From positions 6,074,278 to 6,138,277 of the forward strand of contig OZ038498.1 of the NCBI GenBank assembly GCA_964036315.1: a stretch of 64,000 nucleotides of DNA, given 5' to 3'. A program made the position numbers and the translations under genes. The stretch comes from Acanthosepion esculentum (taxonomy: Eukaryota; Mollusca; Cephalopoda; Sepiida; Sepiidae). The stretch's first letter is position 1; every line of letters begins with the position of its first letter. Positions 34,621-45,802 of the stretch are shown here, one piece after another. The notes under the pieces were generated by a model. That model saw only the letters and a program-made list of their open reading frames with translations, was not told the origin of the DNA and made no database searches.

Positions 34621-35985
34621 CTATAAGACAAGAAAAAAATGTACCATATGAATTTGGTAGCTTCACAGACTTTCAACTTTTGATGTGCAATGAGAAAATG
34701 ATGTAAACAAAGAAATATGACTTGGAAATAGCTGAAGCTACCTTTTTAAGAAACCTGCTTAAAGCAATTTAGGTTTATAGGATGTGTGCCCTGCAAAAGA
34801 ACCGTCCTAGGTATGACGATAAACTACATCCAGGAGCAAGGCTTCTGATTGGGAGGCTTTGAGGAATGTGAAACCATCTCTTAATTGCTGTTGTTCCCAG
34901 ATCCACCCTGACCAGAGGTGGTAGCACCTGTTAGGGTCCCAACTATTGGCAAATAGTTAACTGGGGTGAAAACAATATGGAAGTATAATAGATTTTTATA
35001 ATAAAAATACCAGCAATACATTTCTGAAGAAGAAAATATTACCAGCCAATCAATGAAATATGATCTACAAACTGATTTCTTCCAAAGAATGCATTCTACT
35101 CATACGAATCCATTGTAAAAATCTTGTCGGCATTAAATAACACGTTGAGATTGATATGCCATAAAACAAACGAAACCAAACCTGCAAAAGAAACAAGAAT
35201 ATCCAAATACATCAAAGGGTATAAAGAGTGAAGTTTAAAATAATCTAAGAGGATATGGAATAACAAATTGAAATTCAAGATTTCTGCTTCTAATTGACAT
35301 TTTGTTGTGATGTGGGGTCTGGAAAGACACAACACTTAACTTGATAGTCATTCATGATAATATTCAATACTCGGCTAGACATGTCACAGTGATAGTATTA
35401 TCTTCTTCCCTTTTCTAGACAATTACCCAGGACTACTTATCATGAATGGATCAGTCCATTCATGATGGTAAGGAGGATAACTGGCTCTTACCACAACACA
35501 GACATTAGAAGAAATCTAGACAAAGAATATTATATACAGTACATTAGAGTCTTAGTTAAACAGTGAGGAAGAGGAAGTTTCATACTTTTGGTTATGTCTG
35601 TAAATTATATTAGTCTTGTATTGAATTATCGGTATTATGGATAGAAAGTCATATCTAGAAATATTGGATAATCAATCTTAGGTTTCTCATATGCTGGAAA
35701 TCATATTTGTTGTGGCTTTTTCAACAGAATAATGACTTGAAACAGATTGACAAAGTAGTTTGAGACTAGACTGAGTTGAAAATAACATGGAAGCTCTGCA
35801 GTTGTCAGATTTTAACCATCATCTGACATAAGCTCATTTTTCATAATGTTAATCATTTTCTACAATAATAGGGTAGATTGTTGAGGGGTGGGGTAAATCC
35901 CATTGGAATCAGTAAGGAATCTTATTACCTCAATAATAGATCTGACGATATATTAAAGAATTTTAAATATTCTATCTTCGGTTTA
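34621..35985. other. Unassigned stretch
   Basis: Mixed sequence with a less AT-rich patch at 34780-34960 (GTGTGCCCTGCAAAAG to GGTGGTAGCACC) that looks like an old repeat but was not identified. The minus-strand frame at 35096-35335 is not supported. Confidence 0.3.
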
Positions 35986-35999
35986 TTCTTTCATTTGCT

Positions 36000-36150
36000 T
36001 CTTTTATTTCTAGTCCAAGCCCAGGGTCTTCTCTGTTGGAGGAACCCCTTCCAGATTGACCATGTCTTCAGGGTTATAGCTGCACTCACCGGCTTGGCCA
36101 TTTGTGGGATACTGAGGCTATTTAACCCATATTTGAGGAGTTCATTCGCT
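36000..36150 (-). repeat. SINE fragment
   Basis: CTATTTAACCCATATTTGAGG at its right end parallels CTATTTAACCCATAGCTGAGG of the copy at 36.3 kb. The left part (CCAAGCCCAGGGTC) is not shared. Confidence 0.4.
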
Positions 36151-36227
36151 CTTTAACAGCTTTCTTTTTTTCCTGCTCAAGTTCCACTTACCCTTCTTAC
36201 AAGACTAGTTTAGTTGCTGACCACTCA

Positions 36228-36447
36228 AGTTTAGAATTCAGAGTTATCCTTCTCCTAGACTTGTTGCCACCCAATATTATAGGACCCAGTCTGTCCTGCT
36301 ATTTAACCCATAGCTGAGGAGAGAAAAAATAGATTCAAAACTTACCCAAGCATACTTAAACATAAGTGAATGTAACAAGTCAACTGGAATTCGAACCCAG
36401 CTCTTAAATTTCCCAATCCGGGCTGCTATCCATTACTCCACCATGAC
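36228..36447 (-). repeat. tRNA-derived SINE with intact A and B boxes
   Basis: On the minus strand the head reads TGGAGTAATGG (A box, 36430-36440) and GGTTCGAATTCC (B box, 36387-36398). The body carries CATTCACTTATG and CAGCTATGGGTTAAATAGCA. The head and body are the closest relatives of the tRNA half of the composite SINEs at 38.8 and 43.9 kb, but no 5S unit precedes this copy. Confidence 0.75.
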
Positions 36448-37340
36448 CCTCTTCTCAAAAAAAAATTAAGAATGACAGATAAGAAGAACAGTGTTGGTCA
36501 ACAATCTGATCATGATATTTTTAACAATATATTTTTGTGCCTAAATCATTCATGTTCAAAGTGAAGCATAGGATTTCATCTTTGTATGGTTTACAAGATA
36601 AGGTGTGTGCAAAAGTTTTCAGTGTTTTTTTTGTTTTTTTTAAATTTTTATTCATTTAAAGTAAATACTGTTTTTTCTATAGTGTATTCAGTCTCTTGTC
36701 TCTATAAAGAAGGTGCTGGTAACTTTTCCACATATCTAATAAATAAAACTAAATAATTTCAATTTTTTTCAACTAATGTCCTTTAAGTGATGTCCATGTA
36801 CATATAAGTAGAGGTTGCTTTAAGGTGACGACGAGAAATGTATTTTAAGTTTCTGTTTATTATAACATTTCTAATAATGATTGTCCTCGAGGTGGTATTA
36901 GTCACTAAACAAGGAAGACTGCATTAAAATTTTAATGAGATATGTGTAAAAATAGTAAAAAATAACTATGAATAATTTAGTTTCTTCTATTTTATTTTTA
37001 AAACATTTGTTTTTACAGTTGTAATATTTTCTGAAAGATTTGTCTGCCTAAAGTTCTGAAAACAATTTTGGAGAGATAAGTATAGTTTATATATAATATA
37101 AACTGTAGACAACATTGATGATTTTCTTATATTTTTAGACATGATCCAAGAAGATAATAATGTATCTTTTTATTTTATTCTCCCATATTTTGATAGTTTG
37201 CTATAATATGCTAACTCTATTTCTTGCAAGTCTCGAGGAAAAGTTCAGATTTGATTTTATAAAAAGAACCTTTTGAGCTAAAAAAAAAAAAAAAAAAAAT
37301 AAAATAAACAATAACCCGTGACTTTTAGTAGCTGTTAGTA
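36448..37340. other. Gene-free stretch
   Basis: Nothing recognised. A poly-A run lies at about 37280-37299. Confidence 0.4.
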
Positions 37341-37344
37341 GGCT

Positions 37345-37500
37345 AAGAGGTTGCTTCCCCAATCACTACAATCTTAACCTGTTCATGTCTAGGGTTAACT
37401 ATTATCTTCCCCACATATCTGCATAAACTGTGACTCTTACTCTGTAACCCTCTACCTTGAGTAATTCTCGGGCCTTGTACAGGCTAAACATCACTGAAAA
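37345..37500 (+). repeat. LINE 3' end, same family as 18.8 kb
   Basis: AATCACTACAATCTTAACCT, TAACCCTCTACCTTGAG and TTGTACAGG match 18725-18840 in order. Only the last coding residues and the 3' UTR are present. Confidence 0.65.
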
Positions 37501-37935
37501 AATAAAATGGGACTATTGATGTTTGCAGTTCTTGGTTCATCTATGTTTTGGAAGTTAAGCTGACTTACATGCGGATGTAATTTGTGTAATCCAAAACTAT
37601 AACGAGAAAGCAGTTCCGTTGTCATTCAAAGTTCAGCTTTAATCTTGATATCATAGCCATCAAAATCTGCAGTTTATATCTTTCTAGATAAAAAAAGCAC
37701 AAATAAAATAAAAAACGGCAAATATTTAGAGTAAGACACTATACAATACTTAGGGAAAAGGGTTAAATTTAGGACCATTAAGATTACCTCCTTGGTTATC
37801 CATTGAAACTGCTATCCGCCGAAAAAAAAAGAAAATTCCCCACCATGGACCATTTAAAAGATAGTTTGCGCAGCGGATTGGTTGTTACAAACATCTAATT
37901 GGGTATGTGGAAAACGTGGTCTTTCTTCATATAAT
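37501..37935. other. Unassigned stretch
   Basis: No gene or repeat recognised. Confidence 0.3.
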
Positions 37936-37944
37936 TCATTAAAA

Positions 37945-38108
37945 TGCCAGAGTAGCTGTTAGCGTTTGATTGAGATGCGGGGATCAGGGATTGATCTCCC
38001 CTGATTGGATCGACTTGGTGATGGGGAGTATGATGTTGAAAGACTCGAAACTCCCTGATGAACCAAGTCAAATAACATCACTGACGACCTCCTCGGGTGC
38101 CTAGTTAA
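37945..38108 (+). repeat. Possible tRNA-headed SINE
   Basis: TAGCTGTTAGCGTTTGATTG and, 35 bases on, CAGGGATTGATCTCCCCTG resemble A- and B-box regions. The GC-richer body ends GACCTCCTCGGGTGCCTAG. The B box is poor, so the call is tentative. Confidence 0.35.
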
Positions 38109-38109
38109 G

Positions 38110-38695
38110 AGTGTATTTTTGAATTATTCTCGTTGTGCAAAAGAAAATCAGCATAGTTTAACTGAATCAATAATGATCCTGCAAAAGTTAAAATGAAACT
38201 GTTTCCTTAACACTTAATGGATTGTGTTTGGAATTCCTAAACTCTGCTAGACAATATTAGAAATAGATTTGCCAGGAATCTCTGTGAATGACTCTGTCAA
38301 AATATTGACTCTTTTAATGCTTAACTTGCCAAAGGCAGCTTTGTCTACCTTTATGGCTTTGTTGCTAGGGAATAAACTTGCAGAGTCAAAACTGCTTTAT
38401 TTTCTGATCTCTTGTATTCACAAATCCGATTTGTCTGCTCTGTCAGATTTGAAAACAGATTTAAGTGTTAGAATAAGAATACACACGGGTTAATGGTCAG
38501 AGGAGAAACTTTCTAGAAGTAATAGATTGTGAACATAAATTTGCATTTTTTGTTGTTATGTAGTGATATCCTTTTGGCCAAATATGGCTTTCTAAATATT
38601 TAGCATGGAATTTGGATCAGTATTAAAAATATCATCTAAGGATAATTATGATGTAGAGATAAAAATCTAATGATCTTGGCAGTGTTAGATTAGGC
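38110..38695. other. Unassigned stretch
   Basis: A 74-codon frame at 38269-38493 shows no splice signals or domain. No repeat recognised. Confidence 0.3.
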
Positions 38696-38710
38696 CTCAA
38701 TATACCATTG

Positions 38711-38828
38711 GCTTATGGCCATATCAGGTTGAAACATTGGTTCCTGTATGATCATTGAAGCTAAGCAATGTTGTGACTGGTCAGTACCTTGATAGGTGAC
38801 TGTTTGGGAATACCGCCTGCTGTAAGTG
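38711..38828 (+). pseudogene. 5S rRNA-derived head of SINE copy A
   Basis: Full-length 5S-like sequence, recognisable by the internal control region, with many substitutions relative to a functional 5S gene. It is fused to a SINE and not part of a 5S cluster, so it is annotated as derived. Confidence 0.8.
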
Positions 38829-39109
38829 TGGATATACAAGTGGTGTAATGGATAATGACTCAGAATTGTTAATTGGAGAGCTGAGTTCCAATTCCAGTTA
38901 GGTTTGATGTATTTACTTACATGCAAATAGTCTCGGTAAAGCTATGAATCCACCTCTTCTCCCCCAGTTATGGGTTAATTAGCAAGACTTGTCTCACTAA
39001 ATCATTATGACTAAAAAAAATTGTGACAATTTAAAAAAAATATTTTCTGGCTTAGCCTGTGAAAGGGTTGATAAGCTGTAGAAAATGAATGAATCAATCA
39101 ATAAATCAG
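38711..39109 (+). mobile_element. Composite 5S rRNA-tRNA SINE, copy A
   Basis: Bases 38711-38828 align along a whole 5S rRNA: GCTTATGGCCATA at the 5' end, GAAGCTAAGCAATGT as the A-box/intermediate region, ATAGGTGACTGTTTGGGAAT as the C-box region, and GCTGTAAG at the 3' end. Without a T-run terminator the sequence continues into a tRNA-like unit with TGGTGTAATGG (A box, 38841-38851) and AGTTCCAATTCC (B box with one mismatch, 38884-38895). The body, TTATGGGTTAATTAGCAAG to AATCAATCAATAAATC, follows. CCATTG flanks the unit at 38705-38710 and 39110-39115, possibly a short target duplication. It shares the full architecture with 43731-44120. Confidence 0.8.
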
Positions 39110-39132
39110 CCATTGATAATAAGTGTCATAGT

Positions 39133-39767
39133 ATCTGTCTATATTTCTGAGATGAGGTATTATGCACACTATTTACATTATTCAGACTATTGTCCTCATC
39201 TTTGTCGCCATATTTATTACAACGTTTCGGCCTTTCAGTATCTGTCTATATTTCTGAGATGATGTATTATGTACACTATTTACATTATTCGGACTATTGT
39301 CCTCATCTTTGTCGCCATATTTATTACAACGTTTCGGCCTTTCAGTATCTGTCTATATTTCTAAGATGAGGTATTATGTACACTATTTACATTATTTGGA
39401 CTATTGTCCTCATCTTTGTCGCCATATTTATTACAACGTTTCGGCCCTTCAGTATCTGTCTATATTTCTTAGATGAGGTATTATGTACATTATTTACATT
39501 GTTCAGACTATTGTCCTCATCTTTGTCACCATATTTATTACAACGTTTTGGCCGTTGTACGCTTCAGCCTTCTTCAGGTGGTTGGAATGTCGAACTGAAC
39601 CCTTTATTTCATTCATGGCACGTGGAACTAGAACATTCTACCCCAATGAGTGAAATAAAGGGTTCAGTTCAACATTCCAACCACCTGAAGAAGGCTGGAG
39701 TGTACAACAGCCGAAATGTTGTAATAAATATGGTGACAAAGATGAGGACAATAGTCCAAATAATGTA
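39133..39767. mobile_element. Inverted SINE dimer with 107-bp tandem expansion and 15-bp target duplication
   Basis: AATAAGTGTCATAGT occurs at 39118-39132 and 39768-39782. Inside, a 107-base unit (start GTATCTGTCTATATTTCT) repeats at 39131, 39238, 39345 and 39452. The last unit runs into inverted arms around 39605-39650 (CCCTTTATTTCATTC against GAGTGAAATAAAGGG) containing CTTCTTCAGGTGGTTGGAAT and its complement. The right arm ends GAGGACAATAGTCCAAATAA. It is the same SINE family as 9.06-9.59 kb, here without the tRNA-like loop. Confidence 0.8.
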
Positions 39768-39789
39768 AATAAGTGTCATAGTCTTGCAG

Positions 39790-40370
39790 AGGATAGGATT
39801 TCTTTAATAATTTAATCCTAACAACCTGTAATTTACTGCATGATGACATCAACTTTTTTGCTGCACATGAAGATATCTCTTATATTTTGATTGCAGATTT
39901 TGTACTATATTTTTGAATGTAAAAAGACGGGTAAATCTGACCATTGCATAAATAATGTTATCGGTAGGACGAAATGTTTTTTGCTGAGATTGAAAAATAT
40001 TTTAAGAAAAACAAATGCCAAACCAAGTTGAATATTAGACGCTTTCTGCAGAAACTTGACATTTGTATCTGGAGAATTAATAAAAACTTTTAAGATTGTT
40101 TACAGATACGAGCAATTCATTAATTGCCAACTATAACAGCTACATTCTCAATTTCCATATCTTGATAAATTTTTATTAAATTTTAAATGTAAAAATAATA
40201 CAAAGTGAAACTGAAAGGAAGAACAGGTGTTAAAGAAGAAAGTTACTGTTGTCATTTAATGTCGTACAGAATGAAACTCTTTTTACCCTTGTAAAGAGAA
40301 ATGTTTGGTTCAGCAGGATTAATTTTATATTTGATTCACATCAAATGGATTGTTTGATGTTAGATGTTGC
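39790..40370. other. Gene-free stretch
   Basis: Nothing recognised. Confidence 0.4.
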
Positions 40371-40374
40371 CTGG

Positions 40375-41575
40375 ATTATTTATTCTCGATACTCATTCCA
40401 ACTTATTTCTTGATGCTCATTCCAACATATTTCTCGATGCTCATTCCAACATATTTCTCGATGCTCATTCCAACTTATTTCTCGATACTCATTCCAACAT
40501 ATTTCTCGATACTCATTCCAACATATTTCTCGATACTCATTCCAACATATTTCTCGATACTCATTCCAACATATTTCTCGATGCTCATTCAAACTTATTT
40601 CTCGATACTCATTCCAACATATTTCTCGATACTCATTCCAACATATTTCTCGATACTCATTCCAACATATTTCTCGATACTCATTCCATCATATTTCTCG
40701 ATGCTCATTCCAACTTATTTCTCGATACTCATTCCAACATATTTCTCGATACTCATTCCAACATATTTCTCGATACTCATTCCAACATATTTCTCGATAC
40801 TCATTCCAACATATTTCTCGATACTCATTCCAACATATTTCTCGATGCTCATTCCAACATATTTCTCGATACTCATTCCAACATATTTCTCGATACTCAT
40901 TCCAACATATTTCTCGATGCTCATTCCAACTTATTTCTCGATACTCATTCCAACATATTTCTCGATACTCATTCCAACTTATTTCTCGATACTCATTCCA
41001 ACATATTTCTCGATGCTCATTCCAACATATTTCTCGATGCTCATTCCAACATATTTCTCGATGCTCATTCCAACATATTTCTCGATACTCATTCCAACAT
41101 ATTTCTCGATACTCATTCCAACTTATTTCTCGATACTCATTCCAACATATTTCTCGATGCTCATTCCAACATGTTTCTCGATGCTCATTCCAACTTATTT
41201 CTCGATACTCATTCCAACTTATTTCTCGATGCTCATTCCAACTTATTTCTCGATGCTCATTCCAACATATTTCTCGATACTCATTCCAACATGTTTCTCG
41301 ATGCTCATTCCAACTTATTTCTCGATACTCATTCCAACTTATTTCTCGATGCTCATTCCAACTTATTTCTCGATGCTCATTCCAACATATTTCTCGATAC
41401 TCATTCCAACATGTTTCTCGATACTCATTCCAACATGTTTCTCGATGCTCATTCCAACTTATTTCTCGATACTCATTCCAACATATTTCTCGATGCTCAT
41501 TCCAACTTATTTCTCGATGCTCATTCCAACATATTTCTCGATACTCATTCCAACTTATTTCTCGATGGTCATTTT
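40375..41575. repeat. 24-bp minisatellite, about 50 copies
   Basis: Unit CTCGATACTCATTCCAACAT plus ATTT, with variants GATGCTC and ACTTAT/ACATGT. Because 24 is divisible by 3, frames on both strands stay open (417, 416 and 298 codons); they are artefacts. Bases 41161-41280 and 41281-41400 are identical, giving a 120-base higher-order repeat of five units near the right end. Confidence 0.97.
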
Positions 41576-41960
41576 GGCATATCATGTATATTTTATAAAA
41601 TAAAAAAAAAATGATTTTATAAAGTAAAAAAAGAAAAATATGAACAATAAGGTGTTTGTATCTTGTAGATTATCCATCCTTGGCCATCTTACTCCGATGT
41701 AACTCCTCAAAAGGAGACATATAAAATGAGTTTTGATTTCTAGAATGACAAGTCATGTAGGGACTATTTTGTTTTCTTCTTTTTTTTTTAAATTTGTAAA
41801 GCACTTTCTGGTATAGCGGGTTAGACACTACAGGTTGAAAATAATGTGAAGTAATGGCTGACTGCTTATTTTCTGAGTATACCTGACTGCCTTGTTGCAG
41901 ACACCTGCTCAGGTACATCTGTGATTGTTCAACACCCATACAGCCAACATGTTTTGCACT
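41576..41960. other. Unassigned stretch
   Basis: Possible old repeat sequence; no gene supported. Confidence 0.3.
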
Positions 41961-41964
41961 GCAA

Positions 41965-42315
41965 CTATGCTGAGCAGACCTTAGTTACAGTTTCTTTGGG
42001 AGAGAGCATAATCATTTACGATCAGTAGTCGACAAGGCCAGCAAGTGTAAACCCTCAGTCAAAATAACTTGCGACTTCATGCTAGCACAACCGTTGACAA
42101 CTTCTTAACAGTTTTGTCTATTCAATTTCAATCACAAAGCTTGGGTTGACTTGTATGGTTTTTTCGGCACTTCCCAATAGTGCCACGCACTTGGATTCTC
42201 TCTCCAGTTTCAAGAAATCACCTGCTTGATAACTTGACCATGGTGAAAATTGAAGCAGGGGTCTCATGGTCAGAAGGCTAACTTTCTATTCATTTGGCCA
42301 TCTGCCTAAATGTTT
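41965..42315 (-). repeat. Dispersed repeat with tRNA-like minus-strand head
   Basis: The left part (41969-42105) is related to 26.39-26.50 kb. At the right, the minus strand reads GATGGCCAAATGAATAG and, about 35 bases on, CTGCTTCAATTTTCACC, resembling degenerate A and B boxes. It may be a SINE oriented leftward. Confidence 0.45.
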
Positions 42316-43725
42316 TTAAATACAGATAACTTCATTCCATGGCTGTTTGTATTTTTGGATTTACAGACTAATACTTTAATAAAATTTATTTTTGATATAA
42401 CTGGCATGATACCATTTTGTGGGATTTATATTTTTCTTCATGTCAAGGTGGATGCACAGTTGTGCTTCGAGGCAGAAATGTTATAATCTGTTTGAAATAA
42501 ATGCTCAAAGGTTAAACCTATATTGAGGGGATGGAAATTGAAGAAGAAGATAGTAATTTGGTTTTAATTGTCTAAGTTGGAAAATCATTGAATGGTAGGG
42601 GGAGTTAAGTTTACATAAGCAGTGGAAATGAGAGAAAATATTTGTCATAGAATGAAGAGGGAAAATAACAAAGATAATGTTCAGTACTGAATGAAAGGAA
42701 GACGAAAAGTAAAAAAAACCCGGGTTGACAATGAAAAAATAAAAAAAGGGAGAGAAAAGGACTTAGGAAAGAGGAAAAGTATGGTAAGTGATAATGTAAT
42801 AGGTGTTTGAAGTGAACCTACAGCCATTACGTAAGTAAGATTGTGGGGAGGAATTAGAGAGAAAAAAGGGGTAAGAATGGGATGAAAGAAAATAAGGGAG
42901 CAAGAGAGATGAAGGAGTAATAATGAAAATTAAGAAGAGAAATATAGAGAGGGTGAAAGAGAAACAGATATAGATGTGGAATAAACGAGACATTTTGTAT
43001 GTATTTTTTTTTTAATCCTCTTGATACAATGTATCATTCTAATTCTCTATGTTCAGAATTGATTTGAGACTAAAATGTCTTTCCTCCCAGAAACTATCAA
43101 GTTACTCTGTTGAATAATAAAAAAAAAATACTTCCATTGTCATGTGTTCACTCCAAACTTTTATGATGCATTTTTTTTTCCTTTCATTCAGATTTTGTCT
43201 GCTTCACGTAATTCTGATAAAATAAAAAAATTGAAGGATTTTTTTTTTTGATTACATTCAATTCAGAAGGTTTTTGAAATCTAAGCTGCCTTAACCAGTA
43301 AATCCGGGCAGCTTTTGCATAGACATGGGCATTTCAGTATTAATCATTACACTTAAGTAATTCCTTCTTGGATTCACTCTTCCACACTGTGACCATCACT
43401 CATTTCTGAGATTCTAGCAATGAAAAGATAAATATTCTGTATGATAAAATGCAACATCCAGTCCGATTCTTTAATTTTGAAAAAGCAAAATTAAGATTCC
43501 AGTTCACAGACACAATTAAGTCTTCTTTTGGTCATGAGTAAGTTGAAGATATTTTCAAATATAAAAATAAATTTCTATCAAAAACCTAGTTTTCAAATCT
43601 ACATTTAGTTTCCACGTTTTAACAAAGAGCACAAGGAACTTTTGTCCAGCAGCAAACTTTACACTTTTGTAATATCATCATAATTTAGCTTCTTCCTCTC
43701 TTAGATAGTGGATGTTACACACTGA
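42316..43725. other. Gene-free stretch
   Basis: Purine-rich between 42570 and 42960; no supported gene or repeat family. Confidence 0.4.
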
Positions 43726-43730
43726 CATTA

Positions 43731-43851
43731 GGCTTACAACCACATCATGTTGAAACACCGGTTCCCATGCGATCATTGAAGTTTAGTGATGTTGAGTCTG
43801 GTCCCTTACCTAGATGGGTGACCCCTTGGGATTACCAGGTACTGTAAGCTT
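43731..43851 (+). pseudogene. 5S rRNA-derived head of SINE copy B
   Basis: Full-length 5S-like, better preserved at the 3' half than in copy A. Not followed by a T-run terminator. Confidence 0.8.
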
Positions 43852-44120
43852 AGGTGTGCAGGTGGTGTAATGGATAATGGCTCAGAATTGTTAATTGGAG
43901 AGCCGAGGTTCAATTCCTGTGCTTTATATTCACTTATGTGCAAATACCCTATAGAAAGGTATGAATCCACTTCTCTCCCAGCTATGGGTTAATTAGTAAG
44001 ACTTGTATCACTAAATCATTATTATCTAAAAAAATAAATTTACAATCTAAAAATATTTTCTGGCTTTAAATAACCTGCAAAGAGTTGATAAACCATAAAA
44101 AATGTAAATCGATCAATAAA
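43731..44120 (+). mobile_element. Composite 5S rRNA-tRNA SINE, copy B
   Basis: Bases 43731-43851 align with 5S rRNA: GGCTTACAACCACATCATG, TTGAAACACCGGTTCCCATG, GATCATTGAAGTTTAGTGAT, TAGATGGGTGACCCCTTGGG and TACTGTAAGCTT. The tRNA-like unit has a perfect A box TGGTGTAATGG (43863-43873) and a perfect B box GGTTCAATTCC (43907-43917) separated by 33 bases. The body (CAGCTATGGGTTAATTAG, ACTTGTATCACTAAATCATT, ATATTTTCTGGCTT, ATCGATCAATAAA) matches copy A. Target duplication is not clear. Pol III could in principle use the type 1 (5S) or type 2 (tRNA) internal promoter. Confidence 0.82.
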
Positions 44121-44124
44121 GCCT

Positions 44125-45225
44125 CTGCTATTATGTCATAAATAATGAAGTATTGTTTTGATCATGAAGAATGATGAAAAAGACATATCAGAGATACTGT
44201 TTGATTTCAGGGTGTAAAAGGAATGTAAGATAGAAGAGCCAATAACACTCTCCTGTATTTGCTACAGTGAAATGAAAAAAAACCTTGTCAATTTTTAATT
44301 GTACCCTCTTACTTCTCTAAATAATGACCTGCATTTGTACTTATGATCTTTATTGCAATATTTTATTAAAATCGTAATTGGACGATGCAATGGGGGAATT
44401 TTAACAGGTATTTTATAGTTTTAGAACTTATTTATTCATTAACTTAAGAATTATGATTAATCAGAAAATTCAAATAGCAAAACCTTGAAATTTTTGCATG
44501 TATTACTAGTTAATTATAATTGCAGAAACTTTAAACTGGTGATTCACAACAATATCAATTTGTGATATATTTTTAACTAGCTTAAAAGCCGCCCTAGTGA
44601 TTGAGCCTTCATCACATTAGGTAGAAAGGAGTAGAGGTGATAAGCCTGAATAAACTACAGAAGAACTCAAAATTGATTGCTGCATTTAAGTATTGCATTA
44701 ATATTTAAGCTTACCTTTTAAAAGTTCAACGATAATTCTCCTGCTGCCATTTAATTTAAAAACAGTTTGATGTACATAGGGTCCTACTTTCCATACAAAA
44801 AATTATTTTTATTTCATGGGTGATTTTTGCTGGATTTCAAAGTTAATTTTGATTATTCCCAAATTTATTTCCAAGTTCTAAAAATTATCAAATAAATTAG
44901 TTGCAAAAAAAAATCATGTAAATATTGCCAAAAACAATTGCATTAATGAAAACTTGGGAATCCAAAATTTCAAGATTGTCTGGATCCAGCTGAAAATATT
45001 TTTAACTTCCCCACAGAGTTGACCTGATTTAAAAATGGTATATATTGGGCTATGACCTCTAGGAGTAAAGTTGAAAAAGTGTGACATAATGGACACACTG
45101 ATATTTGCATTTATTATATAGATGATTTCAAAATCTCTGGATCCCAATTCTCGGCAATATGACCTTCAGCTGATTTTCTTTTTTCTTTTATAACTCTACA
45201 GCCAATATCCCTAGAAATTTCTACT
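44125..45225. other. Gene-free stretch
   Basis: No gene supported. ACTAGCTTAAAAG at 44577 recurs in the hairpin at 53.18 kb. The minus-strand frame at 44914-45147 is not supported. Confidence 0.35.
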
Positions 45226-45227
45226 AT

Positions 45228-45505
45228 CTCTTTCTGGTTCAAAGTATAAGTGTTCTTTCCTTTCAATTTTTCCATAAAACTTTGTTGGTGCTCACATATT
45301 CAGTCTATGGTATTCTCAGTATCCTTCTGTAGAACCATATTTCTGCTTTTTCAAGTTTCCTCTTCATCTGTGAGGAGATAATCCCGCATTCACTGCCATA
45401 TAGGAGGACTGATATTACATAACAGTCCAGTCCTCTTTGTTTCTAAAGAAATTTTCCTGTTTCTTAATACTTGATTTAGCTTTTGAAAGGCATCTTTTGC
45501 TATTC
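45228..45505 (-). pseudogene. LINE fragment, family of 17 kb
   Basis: Minus strand, with frameshifts: RIAKDAFQKLNQVLRNRKIS, then LLYGSECG-like residues, then KRKLEKAEIWFYRRILRIP and TEYVS. These are the AKxAF...KKxxL, LLYGSE and WFYRRMLRI motifs that follow the RT domain of the LINE at 16.9-18.1 kb. Truncated on both sides. Confidence 0.75.
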
Positions 45506-45802
45506 TGAAGAAATAACTGTTTAATGGTTTTGAAAACAGACCATGTTGAAATAAGTGATGATTTAACTGGTAATTATTGAGAAGACATGCAAAATTGATT
45601 ATGATATATAAGACAATGTGACATTGAATACCTCCTGTCATTTGTGTTAGCTTTTGTTGGACTGTTATCTGCATGAATTCTACTGCTGATAGTAGTTAGT
45701 TTGTTTTGTCAGTATTTCTATAAATTTAACAGGTTATGTGCCTAGGATATACAATAGCTCACTTGATAGTGGAGGACTGTAATAATAATCAGTTGATATC
45801 CT

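Noticed and set aside
38711..38828. Functional 5S rRNA gene
   Set aside because: Many substitutions, no T-run terminator and fusion to a tRNA-like SINE show that it is a derived head; the same holds for 43731-43851.
40375..41575. Possible CRISPR-like array
   Set aside because: There are no unique spacers; the whole unit repeats, and the context is animal DNA.
40350..41614. Open frames of 417, 416 and 298 codons on both strands
   Set aside because: A 24-base repeat keeps every stop-free frame open. Frames on both strands at once with the same period mark it as a minisatellite artefact.
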